A stretch of 64,000 nucleotides of DNA from Paenibacillaceae bacterium. Its GTDB lineage: Bacteria > Bacillota > Bacilli > Paenibacillales > NBRC-103111. The notes under the pieces were generated by a model. It saw nothing but the letters and a program-made list of their open reading frames with translations, made no database searches and had not been told where the DNA came from. Shown in pieces: positions 9,801-17,491 of this stretch. The translations under genes and the position numbers were made by a program. Each line of letters starts with the position of its first letter. Within the stretch, counting starts at the first letter, position 1. The stretch spans positions 36,746 through 100,745 of the forward strand of contig JAQSYI010000024.1 of the NCBI GenBank assembly GCA_029256185.1, written 5' to 3'.

Positions 9801-11574
9801 CGCCGTACTCGTCCCACTGCGGCGGAGTAAGGCTGCCATAGTAGGCCTCGTCATCGGCTTTGGTGGCTCTAAGCTGCTCGTAGCTGGCAATCTTGTCAAA
9901 ATCGGCATTGACCTTTTGTCCATACGCATCCACCAGATAGTTTCCGGCCACCCGGTAGCTGTATGTGATGGTGCCGCTGTTCATGAAGCCTTCCTTGACG
10001 GCATAGGTATGAATCCTGGTTTCCTTGTCAATATTGAACGGTCCCGTATAAAGAACAGCTGTGCTCGCGGGATTATTGTCCGTATAGTAATAGACCGATG
10101 CCCCCACAGTTTCCGTCGTCAGCGCAACCGTGAGATAGCCGCCTTCGGGAATCCGTGCTGCGGAAGGATCGGGATCGGCAACAACATGCGCCACGCCGCT
10201 GTTGACCAGCATCTTGCCGTACTGCACGGCCCAGCTCTCCACCGCCGGGTTCTCGGGGGGCAGAACAACCTTCAGATATTGGGCGCCTTCCAGGGTGTCC
10301 GCCACGGTGAAGCTGCTGAAGGTGCGGATGGCCCAGGTGGGCTTGCCCGTTACAGGAACCTCTACCATGCTGTAATCCGGCAGCTGTGCATAGGACACCC
10401 CGTCGACGGATACCCAGAATGTGGGGTACACCGGCGGTTTGGTGGTTTCATAAGCTGTGTCCAGCACAAAGTTGGCAATATCCGTGCTTACCCGATAGGT
10501 AAAATACAGCTCTCCCGTGTACGGGATTTCATTGGCTGCCGTGTAATCATTAACGGATTTCCGGAAAAGCCGGTAGCCGTCATCCCCGTTCATTTTGTCG
10601 CTGGCGGGGTCGCCGGTGAACCTCAGTGTCTCCTTTCCTTCCGACGTCAGGCTGCGGTCAAACAGCTTGCTGAAGTCGGACAAGTCATCCGCAATGGTTG
10701 CGGGGGTATCGTCAAATACGGTCAGCGCCAGAGTAGGATTGACCCCTCCGCTGAACACTACGGTTAGATTGACGCTTCCTTTAGGCAGTGCGGACAAATA
10801 CTCTTGTTTGATCGTCAGCAGATTATCCGCCGCTGTATAATCCGTACCCGCATTCAGGGCAAGCTCGCCGTTTTGCACTCCCAGAAGAGTGTGTCCGTTA
10901 TAGGTTACACTTACAACCACATCCTCCTGCATCCCCGGCTGCAGATTGAATTGGGCCGCCGCCGGAGAGATGGTAGCGCTTGGGATCTCACTCACAAGGC
11001 CGATGTTGGCCGCCAATGACGGGGAAATATGCCAGGCGTCGAGGCTCGCGTTCTCAAAGCCGCCATTCTCCAGCAGATTGACGCCGCCTCCCGCTGCGTC
11101 TACCGTAATGTCGTCCAGAAAGATAGGCTGTTCGTTGGCTTTGCTGCCGCCGCCCCTATCCTTCAGGTACACAACCCAATTGGCATGGGTTCCCGAGTTG
11201 AACGTTATAGTATGCTGTACCCACTCGGCAGTGGCTGTGGTATTCAAATGGCCGGTTCCATTACCGCTTCCGTTATTCTCCACCTCATTGGCATTGGCCG
11301 CCTTGGGGGTTCCTGCCCCAACCTGCAGGATTCCTGTGCCCTTCAACCAGAACTTGAGCTCATAGCTCGTATTGGGAGCCAGTTGCGGCAGGGGTATATA
11401 AGCGGTATCTCCCCAAGACGCGTTTAGGGCATACACCTTCAAACCATATGATCCGCTGTGAAGCTTGGAGGCATCCGCAGCTTCCACCGCCGCAGGCTTC
11501 ACCTGCAGAACGGATGCAAGCAGCAGCACAAGCGCGCACAGCAGCGCCATTGACCTTCTGACTGCATAACTCAA
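6838..11574 (-). CDS. Giant secreted GH50-like enzyme with CBMs, cohesin and dockerin modules
   Basis: The start is a TTG at 11574: GGGAGGG lies six bases upstream, and no in-frame ATG has such a site. The 1578 residues begin with a signal peptide (to ~32). By eye the order is: a CBM4/9-like beta domain (~33-185), an X2-type module (~196-287), a region with discoidin-like features, a chitobiase C-terminal-like module (~470-540), a clan GH-A barrel (~552-1042), a CBM9/DOMON-like domain (~1058-1278), a cohesin (~1280-1413), an Ig-like domain and a dockerin (~1515-1578). GH50 beta-agarase signatures are visible: GYFFGNE with presumed acid/base Glu794, ITEFHYGE with presumed nucleophile Glu950, then QWFANLDQSPTGR and GFVDVTDRPY. 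The substrate is inferred to be an agar-like galactan, but distant homology allows others. Confidence 0.8.
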   Translation of the reverse strand: MSYAVRRSMALLCALVLLLASVLQVKPAAVEAADASKLHSGSYGLKVYALNASWGDTAYIPLPQLAPNTSYELKFWLKGTGILQVGAGTPKAANANEVENNGSGNGTGHLNTTATAEWVQHTITFNSGTHANWVVYLKDRGGGSKANEQPIFLDDITVDAAGGGVNLLENGGFENASLDAWHISPSLAANIGLVSEIPSATISPAAAQFNLQPGMQEDVVVSVTYNGHTLLGVQNGELALNAGTDYTAADNLLTIKQEYLSALPKGSVNLTVVFSGGVNPTLALTVFDDTPATIADDLSDFSKLFDRSLTSEGKETLRFTGDPASDKMNGDDGYRLFRKSVNDYTAANEIPYTGELYFTYRVSTDIANFVLDTAYETTKPPVYPTFWVSVDGVSYAQLPDYSMVEVPVTGKPTWAIRTFSSFTVADTLEGAQYLKVVLPPENPAVESWAVQYGKMLVNSGVAHVVADPDPSAARIPEGGYLTVALTTETVGASVYYYTDNNPASTAVLYTGPFNIDKETRIHTYAVKEGFMNSGTITYSYRVAGNYLVDAYGQKVNADFDKIASYEQLRATKADDEAYYGSLTPPQWDEYGGLPGSKEQYGLAAKGFFNIQRADIDNDGELEYAMVDPLGNLYFSIAANSTAATGGTYTLVTGREEIYEWLPAYQGGTGKYDTAFRNGIKDHYSHYITNYIEKYEKPFNSNDFYKLDVARLLKWGFNSAGGFGADTSNPPAGGPKIPQVRFIDPPSTGFRFGAGNFFDAFKEGAREAAAAIMTNGEASTRSGDPNNIGYFFGNEIPYHNFTKQVMEAKASATATKGALVAFLEEKYGTIEAFNTAWNGNYAGFAALGEAALSIKTDDAYDDMLNFFELWLDKYFQIMSEEFRKVNTNHMLLGDRLYANVANNSDLRDIIARVQGKYVDVLSYNYYTYDPDLDRLQSMVDLAGGKPVMITEFHYGEPSRGLGGGVKAVSSEADKGKSYRHYVEKAAASGLVVGAQWFANLDQSPTGRYFEGFSGEAFGIGFVDVTDRPYKELMSYIMETNYHIYDIVTGEQEPYTFLDYAGQDQSGKVASIAKAAGSITVDGVKDASWPAGEVISLTDTNRVLGVPNEGWGAEISLAWDDEQLYIFADVDDPTPLNAGAADGSIWNGDGLELFIGPYKIEASGGILPRDTQLLVASTVTPGAGTRGFNWANSRPDQPLIQRAVTATETGYTMEAAVKLADLNIDFTNSAVNKEIRFDIGFDNGYQDTTSVRRNAQYLWSGVDGNSASREKWGRAVLSGVYGADNVLGITVADAASFAGALVQVPVKLANAVNLGGTEITLTYDPNKLEYQSISFPDHLLGGVNAAVPGTVRFAVISEDGVTAGEMEAAVITFKVGENAAEQTEIPIVVSHAEASDGSVEQAAIPVTAANGKVTVLAAVPAPSASDVSFSGEAVAGQTLTAVYTYHDPGDAAEQGTSFQWLVSEDGAAYTPIAGATGRSLLVDETLAGQYVKVEVTVRNSHGLAGAAAAGHNNRNRVILPGDVFEDGNPGVTYKDALHVLRYTVERVDLNPQQLAAADLNADSSVNIQDVLLILEKALAQ

Positions 11575-11632
11575 AATAATCCCTCCCTGTAGTTATAAAA
11601 TAATGTGTCAGCAAGTCCGATGCCCACAAGTC

Positions 11633-14371
11633 TCACCGGGCAAGTGCCTTCTGCAAGATCAGAACCACATCCAGAATGTCTGTTGCTGAATCGCCGTTCA
11701 TATCCGCCGCCGACAGCTCTCGGGGATTCAGCTCAACCTGCTCCGCCAGATATAGGAGGAGATGCCTGGCATCCTTGTACGTGACTCCGTCTCCGCTTCC
11801 GAATACGTCTCCAAGGGCAAGATCAGGGCCTGTATCCTCACCGGGATGGCTGTATTTGCGGAAGACATACGGCTCCTTTTCTCCAAGTACAATATCATAG
11901 ATGTGATAGTTGGTTTCCATCACATGGTCAAGAAAAGTCTTATACGGACGGTCCGTGACATCGAACAGGCCGATAGCATAATTCTCCCCTTCATAGCCGC
12001 CGAACCAGCGTCCTGTAGCGGGCTGATCCATCAGGCTGAACCAATGGGCTCCTACTGCATACCCTGATGCGGCCAAGGCCTCCACATAGCTGCGGTAGCT
12101 CCTGCCCTTGTCGTCCTCGTTGTCCACCGGACGCAAACCACCGCCCAGCTTGCGTGTTCCTTCGCCGAAGTGAAACTCCGTAATCAAAACAGGCAGACCG
12201 GAAATCTCGTGCATGTCCCTGATGCGGTTCAGGTCAGGCTCATAGGCGTAATAGTTGTAGCTGATTACATCAAAGTAACGGCCGGACACCTCGCTTAATA
12301 TATCGCGGTAGGCTTCATTCTCCACAGCCCCTGCCAGCAGCCGTTCTCCCAACAGCAGATGATGGGGGGCCTCCTGCCGGAATACGGTGCTGAGTTTCCG
12401 GTAGAACGTATCCACATAGTGCTTGAAGAATGCGTTCATATCCGTTGTGCTTGCAAGAGTACCTGTGGTGACCTCCGTCTCCAGCATTTCCGGGAATTGA
12501 GTGTAGTTCTTGCTCCAAGCGGCGTTGAAAGCGCCGATGGTTCCGTACTTGTCGGCAAGCCAGCTCACCAATTCCCCTTTGGTGGCAACTGCGCTGGCTT
12601 TGGCCTTCAGCATAGTATTGTTAAAGCTGGTATAGTGCATTTCGTTGCCGAACATATAGCCGACAATAAGAGGATCATCCTTGCGGCTGCCCACCTGCTT
12701 ATTATTCATCTCCCGAAGGAAGCCGGCCTCTACCCCCGGTTTGAAAATGTCAATCAGACTACCATTAATCAAAAACTCGGCGGGCAGACTCACACTTCTG
12801 ACCTCCGGCAATCCCATGTTATTATCTGCCGGAGCATCGGTGAAGCCGCCTTCACTGGTGAAGCCCCATTTCTGAAGCCGTGCCGCCGTTGTCTGATACA
12901 GGTCCATATTGTCAAAAGCCCTGCCATGCTTTCTGATCAGATTGGCCATGTAATGAGAGAATATCTCCCCGTTATTCCTCCAAGCCGCATCATATCGCCC
13001 CCCCTCCGATCCAAGAGCAGGCAACTCCTCATACAGATATTCCCGGTCCTTCACCAGCGTATAGGAGGAGTTGCTGCCGCCGACAGCGGTCGCACCGATG
13101 CTGAAATATAAATTTCCGTTGGGATTTACCAGTACCGGCCTGCCGTCTGGCAACTCATCTACACGAAAAAAACCTGTAGCCTCAAATCCGTACGCTTCCC
13201 TGCTGCCGATAAGTCCGTTGTACTCGTCCCATTCCTCGGGTGCGCTCAGGCTGCCGTAATAGGCCTCATCGGCCGCCACATCCGCTTGAAGCTCCCCATC
13301 CCCGGTCACCTTGCCCGGAAAAACAGCGGAAATCCATTGTCCATATTTGTCAATGGCCGCCTCTTCTACGGGAAGCGTCAGATCATACAGGGAAGCCCGC
13401 AGGCCGTCCAAGGTCCAGTTGTTCAGGTTCCCCCGCTCAAAGCCCTGGTTTCCAAGCCTGTTGCTCCCTCCTTCCCTTCCCACAAACAGGTCATCCACAT
13501 ACATAGTGCCTTGCAGGGCATCCTTCAGCACCAGCAGCAGATTGGGATCACTTCCGGTATTAAAGCTTCCGGAAAACTGCCTCCAGCCACTTTCAGCGTC
13601 AAAGCGCGGAATATTGGATATCTTTTGGCCGGAGCTGTTCCAAATCTCCGCCTGAACGGCCCCCTTCAGCACCTCCGCCCCGCCCTTGACCCACATGCTG
13701 ACCACATAATCAGTATTTGGCTCCACGCTGGTGAGAGGAGTCTTTCCCGTTTGGTTAAGACCTGCCGCTTCAATTCGCAGAGACCAATTTCCGCTGCGGG
13801 TATTCGTTGCCGCTGAGCCTGCTCCCCCCGGATTCACATCCAATACGGCCGCGCCATTGTTGGACAGATTGCTCCAGCCGCTGCCGACTCCCCCCTCAAA
13901 GCCAGGGTTATCTACCAGATTCACCGGGTCCAAATTGTTGTCCGGGTCAAGCCCATCACTTCTGCCCAAGAATACCTCGTCAATAAACATGGTGCCGGGC
14001 TGTGAGCCCTGAAAGTCGATCCTGAGCGTCGAGCCGCTGCCGGAGTGAAAGGTATGAGTGAAATACCTCCAATTTTCCTGAGGTTTGAAATACGTAGTGG
14101 GACCATTGGGCGGCTTCACATACAAGTGACCGGTGCCCTTCATCCACATTCCCAGGGTGTAGCTGGTGTCAGGCTCCACATTGCCCACAGTGAGGCTTGT
14201 CGTTTTCCATCCGCCTGCAGTAGCCGCCTTCATCGCCCAATTGCCCGAATGGGCATCGCCTTGTGCCGCGTAGACAGACGCAGGCGCAACCAGCAATGCG
14301 GCGCAAACCGTCAAACATAATGCCGTAGACACCCATTTGCACAACCGCTGCTGCAACCATCCGATTATCAC
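11633..14371 (-). CDS. Secreted GH50-like enzyme with CBM modules and a C-terminal dockerin
   Basis: I prefer the GTG at 14371, seven bases after GGGAGG; the ATG at 14377 has the same site directly against it. The product (~912 residues) has a signal peptide ending near VYA, two or three jelly-roll CBM-like domains (~40-330), a clan GH-A barrel (~360-825) and a dockerin (~850 to the end). The catalytic region parallels the next gene: GYMFGNE (Glu577 from the GTG) and ITEFHFGEG (Glu732), followed by AHWFSLMDQPATGRWF and GLFDVTDRPY, as in GH50 agarases. The second dockerin calcium loop is canonical (DMNGDSATDILD); the first is irregular. It is the first gene of the three-gene operon, 58 bp before the larger paralogue. 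Confidence 0.8.
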   Translation of the reverse strand: MIIGWLQQRLCKWVSTALCLTVCAALLVAPASVYAAQGDAHSGNWAMKAATAGGWKTTSLTVGNVEPDTSYTLGMWMKGTGHLYVKPPNGPTTYFKPQENWRYFTHTFHSGSGSTLRIDFQGSQPGTMFIDEVFLGRSDGLDPDNNLDPVNLVDNPGFEGGVGSGWSNLSNNGAAVLDVNPGGAGSAATNTRSGNWSLRIEAAGLNQTGKTPLTSVEPNTDYVVSMWVKGGAEVLKGAVQAEIWNSSGQKISNIPRFDAESGWRQFSGSFNTGSDPNLLLVLKDALQGTMYVDDLFVGREGGSNRLGNQGFERGNLNNWTLDGLRASLYDLTLPVEEAAIDKYGQWISAVFPGKVTGDGELQADVAADEAYYGSLSAPEEWDEYNGLIGSREAYGFEATGFFRVDELPDGRPVLVNPNGNLYFSIGATAVGGSNSSYTLVKDREYLYEELPALGSEGGRYDAAWRNNGEIFSHYMANLIRKHGRAFDNMDLYQTTAARLQKWGFTSEGGFTDAPADNNMGLPEVRSVSLPAEFLINGSLIDIFKPGVEAGFLREMNNKQVGSRKDDPLIVGYMFGNEMHYTSFNNTMLKAKASAVATKGELVSWLADKYGTIGAFNAAWSKNYTQFPEMLETEVTTGTLASTTDMNAFFKHYVDTFYRKLSTVFRQEAPHHLLLGERLLAGAVENEAYRDILSEVSGRYFDVISYNYYAYEPDLNRIRDMHEISGLPVLITEFHFGEGTRKLGGGLRPVDNEDDKGRSYRSYVEALAASGYAVGAHWFSLMDQPATGRWFGGYEGENYAIGLFDVTDRPYKTFLDHVMETNYHIYDIVLGEKEPYVFRKYSHPGEDTGPDLALGDVFGSGDGVTYKDARHLLLYLAEQVELNPRELSAADMNGDSATDILDVVLILQKALAR

Positions 14372-14466
14372 AATCATTCCTCCCGTGATTAACTGGCCCT
14401 TGCTTCATTGCTTCGCACCTGATCGCCACCCCTTTCCTCACATTTGCACAAGCTTAAGGAATGCCG

Positions 14467-14480
14467 AGAAAACGATTGCA
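14467..14480. promoter_or_regulatory. Candidate catabolite-responsive element (cre)
   Basis: AGAAAACGATTGCA matches the CcpA-site consensus TGWAANCGNTNWCA at 13 of 14 positions. It lies in the 332-bp divergent gap between the GH50-like operon and the oxidoreductase gene, so it could place either or both under carbon catabolite control. No regulator gene lies beside it. Confidence 0.5.
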
Positions 14481-14531
14481 TAAAAACGCTGCCCAACCCA
14501 ATTCCCGGTGCTTGTATAAGCATAAAATAAA

Positions 14532-14545
14532 GCGGTTTCAACCGC
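14532..14545. promoter_or_regulatory. Perfect palindrome in the divergent promoter region
   Basis: GCGGTT-TC-AACCGC is a perfect 6-2-6 inverted repeat near the centre of the divergent intergenic region. It has the size of a repressor or activator operator. The binding protein is unknown. Apart from this palindrome and the cre-like site I see nothing firm in 14372-14703. Confidence 0.4.
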
Positions 14546-14703
14546 CATGTCATAAGATTATTGATTTTTGTAATAAAATCAGAATGACCGAAATACAGGG
14601 CATAACACAAAAGAAGCTGAGCTTCGTTCATTTATGTTTGGAACACCGCCCCTTATGCTGGGGATTGAAGGAACAAACATTGTAAAGAAGGGAAGCGGCA
14701 CTA

Positions 14704-15786
14704 ATGGGTAAAATCAAAATTGGAGTAATCGGCGTCGGGGGAATCGCACAGGGCGTTCACTTGCCCGGCATTGAACAATGCGGGGATTTGGTACTGACAG
14801 CAATCTGTGATATTGACGAGGAAAAGCTGCAGAAGATAGGTGAAAAATACGGAATCGAACCGGCTTTCCGTTTCACCAGCCATCATGAGCTGCTTGCCTG
14901 TCCCGAAGTGGAAGCGGTTGACATCTGTACCCCCAATGACTGCCACTTCCACATTGCCATGGATGCCGCATCGGCAGGCAAACCGTATGCCGTGGAAAAA
15001 CCGATTACCATGACTGCGGAGGAAGCCGATATTCTTGCCCTGCACACCCAAAAAATGGGGGTAAAGAATATGGTATGCTTCTCCTATCGCTTCAAAACAG
15101 CGGCCAGATGCGGCCGGGATTACATTCAGCGGGGTTTACTTGGGGAGATCTATCACGTGAGCATGCAGTATCTCCAATCCTGGGGGCTTCCCGAATCCAA
15201 CAGACCGCTTGCATGGCGGTTTATGAAGGAGCGGGCCGGCTCCGGCGCGTTCGGCGATCTCGGCTGCCATGCTCTTGATCTTGTCCGGTTCGTTACCGGC
15301 AAGGATTATCTCAAGATCATAAGCCAGGCCGACACGTACACTAAGGAACGGCCCCTTCCTGACGGATCCGGCATGGGGACCGTCGATGTGGATGACTATT
15401 GCAACTATCTCGCCCAACTGGAGGACCGTATTACAGCCAGCTTCCAGATTACCCGCTTCGGCTACGGAAGAGGCAATTATCAGCGTATGGAGGTGTTCGG
15501 CAGCAAGGGCGCCCTTATCTATACCCTGGACAACAACCGCCCCAATTCGGACGAACTGGACATCTGCATCGGACCTGCTGCCAATGAAACCAAAACCTAT
15601 CATAAGCTTGACCGCTTCCCTTCACAATACAACTCGGACCAGATGCAGTCCTTTGCCGATATCATCAACGGAAACGGAGACGGTCTGGCGGCGGACATTG
15701 AAGACGGGCGCATCAACCAGCATGCCTGCGACGCCGTTATTCAATCCTTTGAAGAGGAGAGATGGATCAAGCTGTCCAAGCTGTGA
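14704..15786 (+). CDS. Gfo/Idh/MocA-family NAD(P)-dependent sugar oxidoreductase
   Basis: The 360-residue product has an N-terminal Rossmann fold (KIGVIGVGGIAQGVHLPG) and the family's EKP motif (YAVEKPITMTAEEA, ~residues 97-110) that positions the nicotinamide and substrate. The C-terminal domain includes the usual GDLGCHALDL segment. Such cytoplasmic enzymes oxidise or reduce sugars, inositols or sugar acids. It is transcribed divergently from the GH50-like operon, suggesting it handles a product of that system, but the substrate cannot be read. The ATG at 14704 follows GAAGGGAAG. Confidence 0.88.
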   Translation: MGKIKIGVIGVGGIAQGVHLPGIEQCGDLVLTAICDIDEEKLQKIGEKYGIEPAFRFTSHHELLACPEVEAVDICTPNDCHFHIAMDAASAGKPYAVEKPITMTAEEADILALHTQKMGVKNMVCFSYRFKTAARCGRDYIQRGLLGEIYHVSMQYLQSWGLPESNRPLAWRFMKERAGSGAFGDLGCHALDLVRFVTGKDYLKIISQADTYTKERPLPDGSGMGTVDVDDYCNYLAQLEDRITASFQITRFGYGRGNYQRMEVFGSKGALIYTLDNNRPNSDELDICIGPAANETKTYHKLDRFPSQYNSDQMQSFADIINGNGDGLAADIEDGRINQHACDAVIQSFEEERWIKLSKL

Positions 15787-15827
15787 TCCGCCCATTGCAA
15801 AACCGGGGAAAGTTTTTCAACAAACGA

Positions 15828-15858
15828 CGGGTTGGAACAGGTTTTCCTGTCCAACCCG
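15828..15858 (+). terminator. Terminator of the oxidoreductase gene
   Basis: A strong stem (CGGGTTGGAACAG / CTGTCCAACCCG, one bulged base) with a short loop is followed by GTTTAGTTT, 41 bp beyond the stop codon. Confidence 0.75.
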
Positions 15859-16090
15859 TTTAGTTTGCCGCTCCATGTCCGCCATCTTCAAGCAGGCGCC
15901 CAAATATCCTTCAGATACTGATCATAGTGATGCCGGAAGCTCTCCGGACCGTTCTTAAGCATGGACGAGTATTTGATATACTATTTTACATTATAGGAAT
16001 GTTGATCCCTTGAAATGAAGCGAATCTGCCGCGGAGCCTATAATGTCCCCTGCTCGGGGAGTTTATGCTTTCCAGCCAACGAACCAAAAC
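15859..16090. other. Intergenic stretch with no recognisable gene
   Basis: Between two convergent transcription units I see no credible coding frame, RNA gene or long repeat. Short AT-rich pieces near 15970-16000 resemble promoter boxes by chance. Confidence 0.5.
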
Positions 16091-16115
16091 AAAAAAGCTT
16101 CCTAAATGAGGAAGC
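16091..16115 (-). terminator. Terminator after the HPr/Crh gene
   Basis: The minus strand reads GCTTCCTCATTTAGGAAGC followed by six T residues: an 8-bp stem and T-run, a textbook intrinsic terminator for the rapZ-yvcK-whiA-HPr unit. Confidence 0.85.
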
Positions 16116-16154
16116 CTTCGGTCGGTGTTGGTCAATCGCTAATCAGTCGTTAAC

Positions 16155-16424
16155 TTACTGATTCTCCAGTTCTTCCTTGCTGACCAGGGTGACAAGGGCA
16201 TTGACGGCTTGTTCCGCATCAGTGCCTTCCGCACTAATATGAACCTCTGTTCCTGTACTGATGGCCAGGCTCATAATACCCATGATGCTCTTAGCGTTGA
16301 CTTTCTTATCATCCTTCTCCACAAAGATCTCAGAAGAGAATTTATTAGCTTCCTGCACGAACAAGGCGGCGGGCCTAGCATGAAGACCGGTTTTCAACTT
16401 AACGACGACGGGACGCCTCGACAT
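16155..16424 (-). CDS. HPr-family protein at the crh locus, with His15 and Ser46 present
   Basis: The 89-residue product starts at the ATG at 16424 (TAGGGGG nine bases upstream). It matches Crh around the active site (KTGLxARPAALFVQEAN, KSIMG) and sits in Crh's usual place behind whiA. Crh of Bacillus has Gln15 and cannot take phosphate from enzyme I, whereas this protein has His15 (KTGLHARPA). Ser46, the HprK target, is also present. It may therefore act both as a PTS phosphocarrier and as a CcpA co-regulator. Whether a separate ptsH exists cannot be seen here. The HPr fold is certain; the dual role is inferred. Confidence 0.9.
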   Translation of the reverse strand: MSRRPVVVKLKTGLHARPAALFVQEANKFSSEIFVEKDDKKVNAKSIMGIMSLAISTGTEVHISAEGTDAEQAVNALVTLVSKEELENQ

Positions 16425-16554
16425 GAACCAATACCCCCTAAAATGACTTATTCCATCTATAATATGAAGCGTTTGCGGGCTCATAAAGGAAAAGTACACG
16501 TTTTTCTACCATTATATCATTATTTCCCTAAGTACACTAGAAGAAAGTCTGAAT

Positions 16555-17484
16555 TTACGGTTGGCGGAGTTTTTCCGCAAGTTCATCTATTTTTCGAAGG
16601 CGGTGGTTCACGCCGGATTTGCTCACATTGCCCTTCAGAAGCTCCCCGATTTCATTGAGATTCACATCCGGATACTGCAACCGGACTTCCGCTACCTCGC
16701 GAAGCTTGTCTGGCAGACTGGCAAGCCCTACCTCACGCTGCAGCAAGCGGATATTCTCAATCTGCCGGAGGGACGCCCCGATTGTCTTGTTCAGATTGGC
16801 GGTTTCGCAATTCACAATCCGGTTGACGGAATTGCGCATATCCTTCATAATCCGGATGTCCTCGAACCGCAGCAGCGCCTGATGGGCCCCGATCAGACTA
16901 AGGAACTCGATAATTTTCTGGCCCTCCTTGATATAGAAAACAAAGCCCTTCTTTCTTTCAATGCAGCGGGCGTTCAGGTGAAAGCGGTTGGCCAGCTCCA
17001 CCAGCGCCTGGCAATGCTCCTCATACATGGAGGAGATCTCCAGATGGTAAGATGACCCTTCGGGATTGTTAACCGAGCCGCCGGCCAGGAAGGCCCCGCG
17101 CAGATACGCACGCTTGCAGCAGTTGCCGCGGATCATCCGCTTATCGATCCCAGGTGTAAACTGGAATCCTTCATACACAATCTTCAGGTCGGACAGGATG
17201 TCCTGAACCTGATTGGGAATACGGACCATATAAACGTTGTTCTTCTTCAAACGCATCTTCTTGCGGACCAACAGCTCAATATGCACCTGATATGTCTTCT
17301 TGAGCAGAGAGTAGATTCTCCTGGCAATAGCGGCATTCTCCGTTGAAATATCCAGAATGACCCGCTGATTGGACAGCTGCACGGATCCGTTCATCCGGAT
17401 CAAGCTGGAAAGTTCGGCTTTTTCGCAGCAGGCCTCCGCTTCCATGAGCGTCAATTCCTTCTTGGTTTGCGCCGCAAAGGACAT
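16555..17484 (-). CDS. whiA: WhiA/YvcL DNA-binding protein
   Basis: The 309-residue product has the WhiA layout: an N-terminal LAGLIDADG-like domain (RAYLRGAFLAGGSVNNPE, GYHLEIS-type segment) and a C-terminal helix-turn-helix (~250-300; LNEIGELLKGNVSKSGVNHRL). WhiA influences cell division and chromosome segregation in Bacillota. GAGGTGAGGGGG precedes the ATG. The gene starts seven bases after yvcK, an order conserved widely in Gram-positive bacteria. Confidence 0.96.
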   Translation of the reverse strand: MSFAAQTKKELTLMEAEACCEKAELSSLIRMNGSVQLSNQRVILDISTENAAIARRIYSLLKKTYQVHIELLVRKKMRLKKNNVYMVRIPNQVQDILSDLKIVYEGFQFTPGIDKRMIRGNCCKRAYLRGAFLAGGSVNNPEGSSYHLEISSMYEEHCQALVELANRFHLNARCIERKKGFVFYIKEGQKIIEFLSLIGAHQALLRFEDIRIMKDMRNSVNRIVNCETANLNKTIGASLRQIENIRLLQREVGLASLPDKLREVAEVRLQYPDVNLNEIGELLKGNVSKSGVNHRLRKIDELAEKLRQP

Positions 17485-17491
17485 AGCCCCC

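Noticed and set aside
16425..16554. cre site before the HPr/Crh gene
   Set aside because: CGCAAACGCTTCAT matches the consensus at too few positions to support a call.
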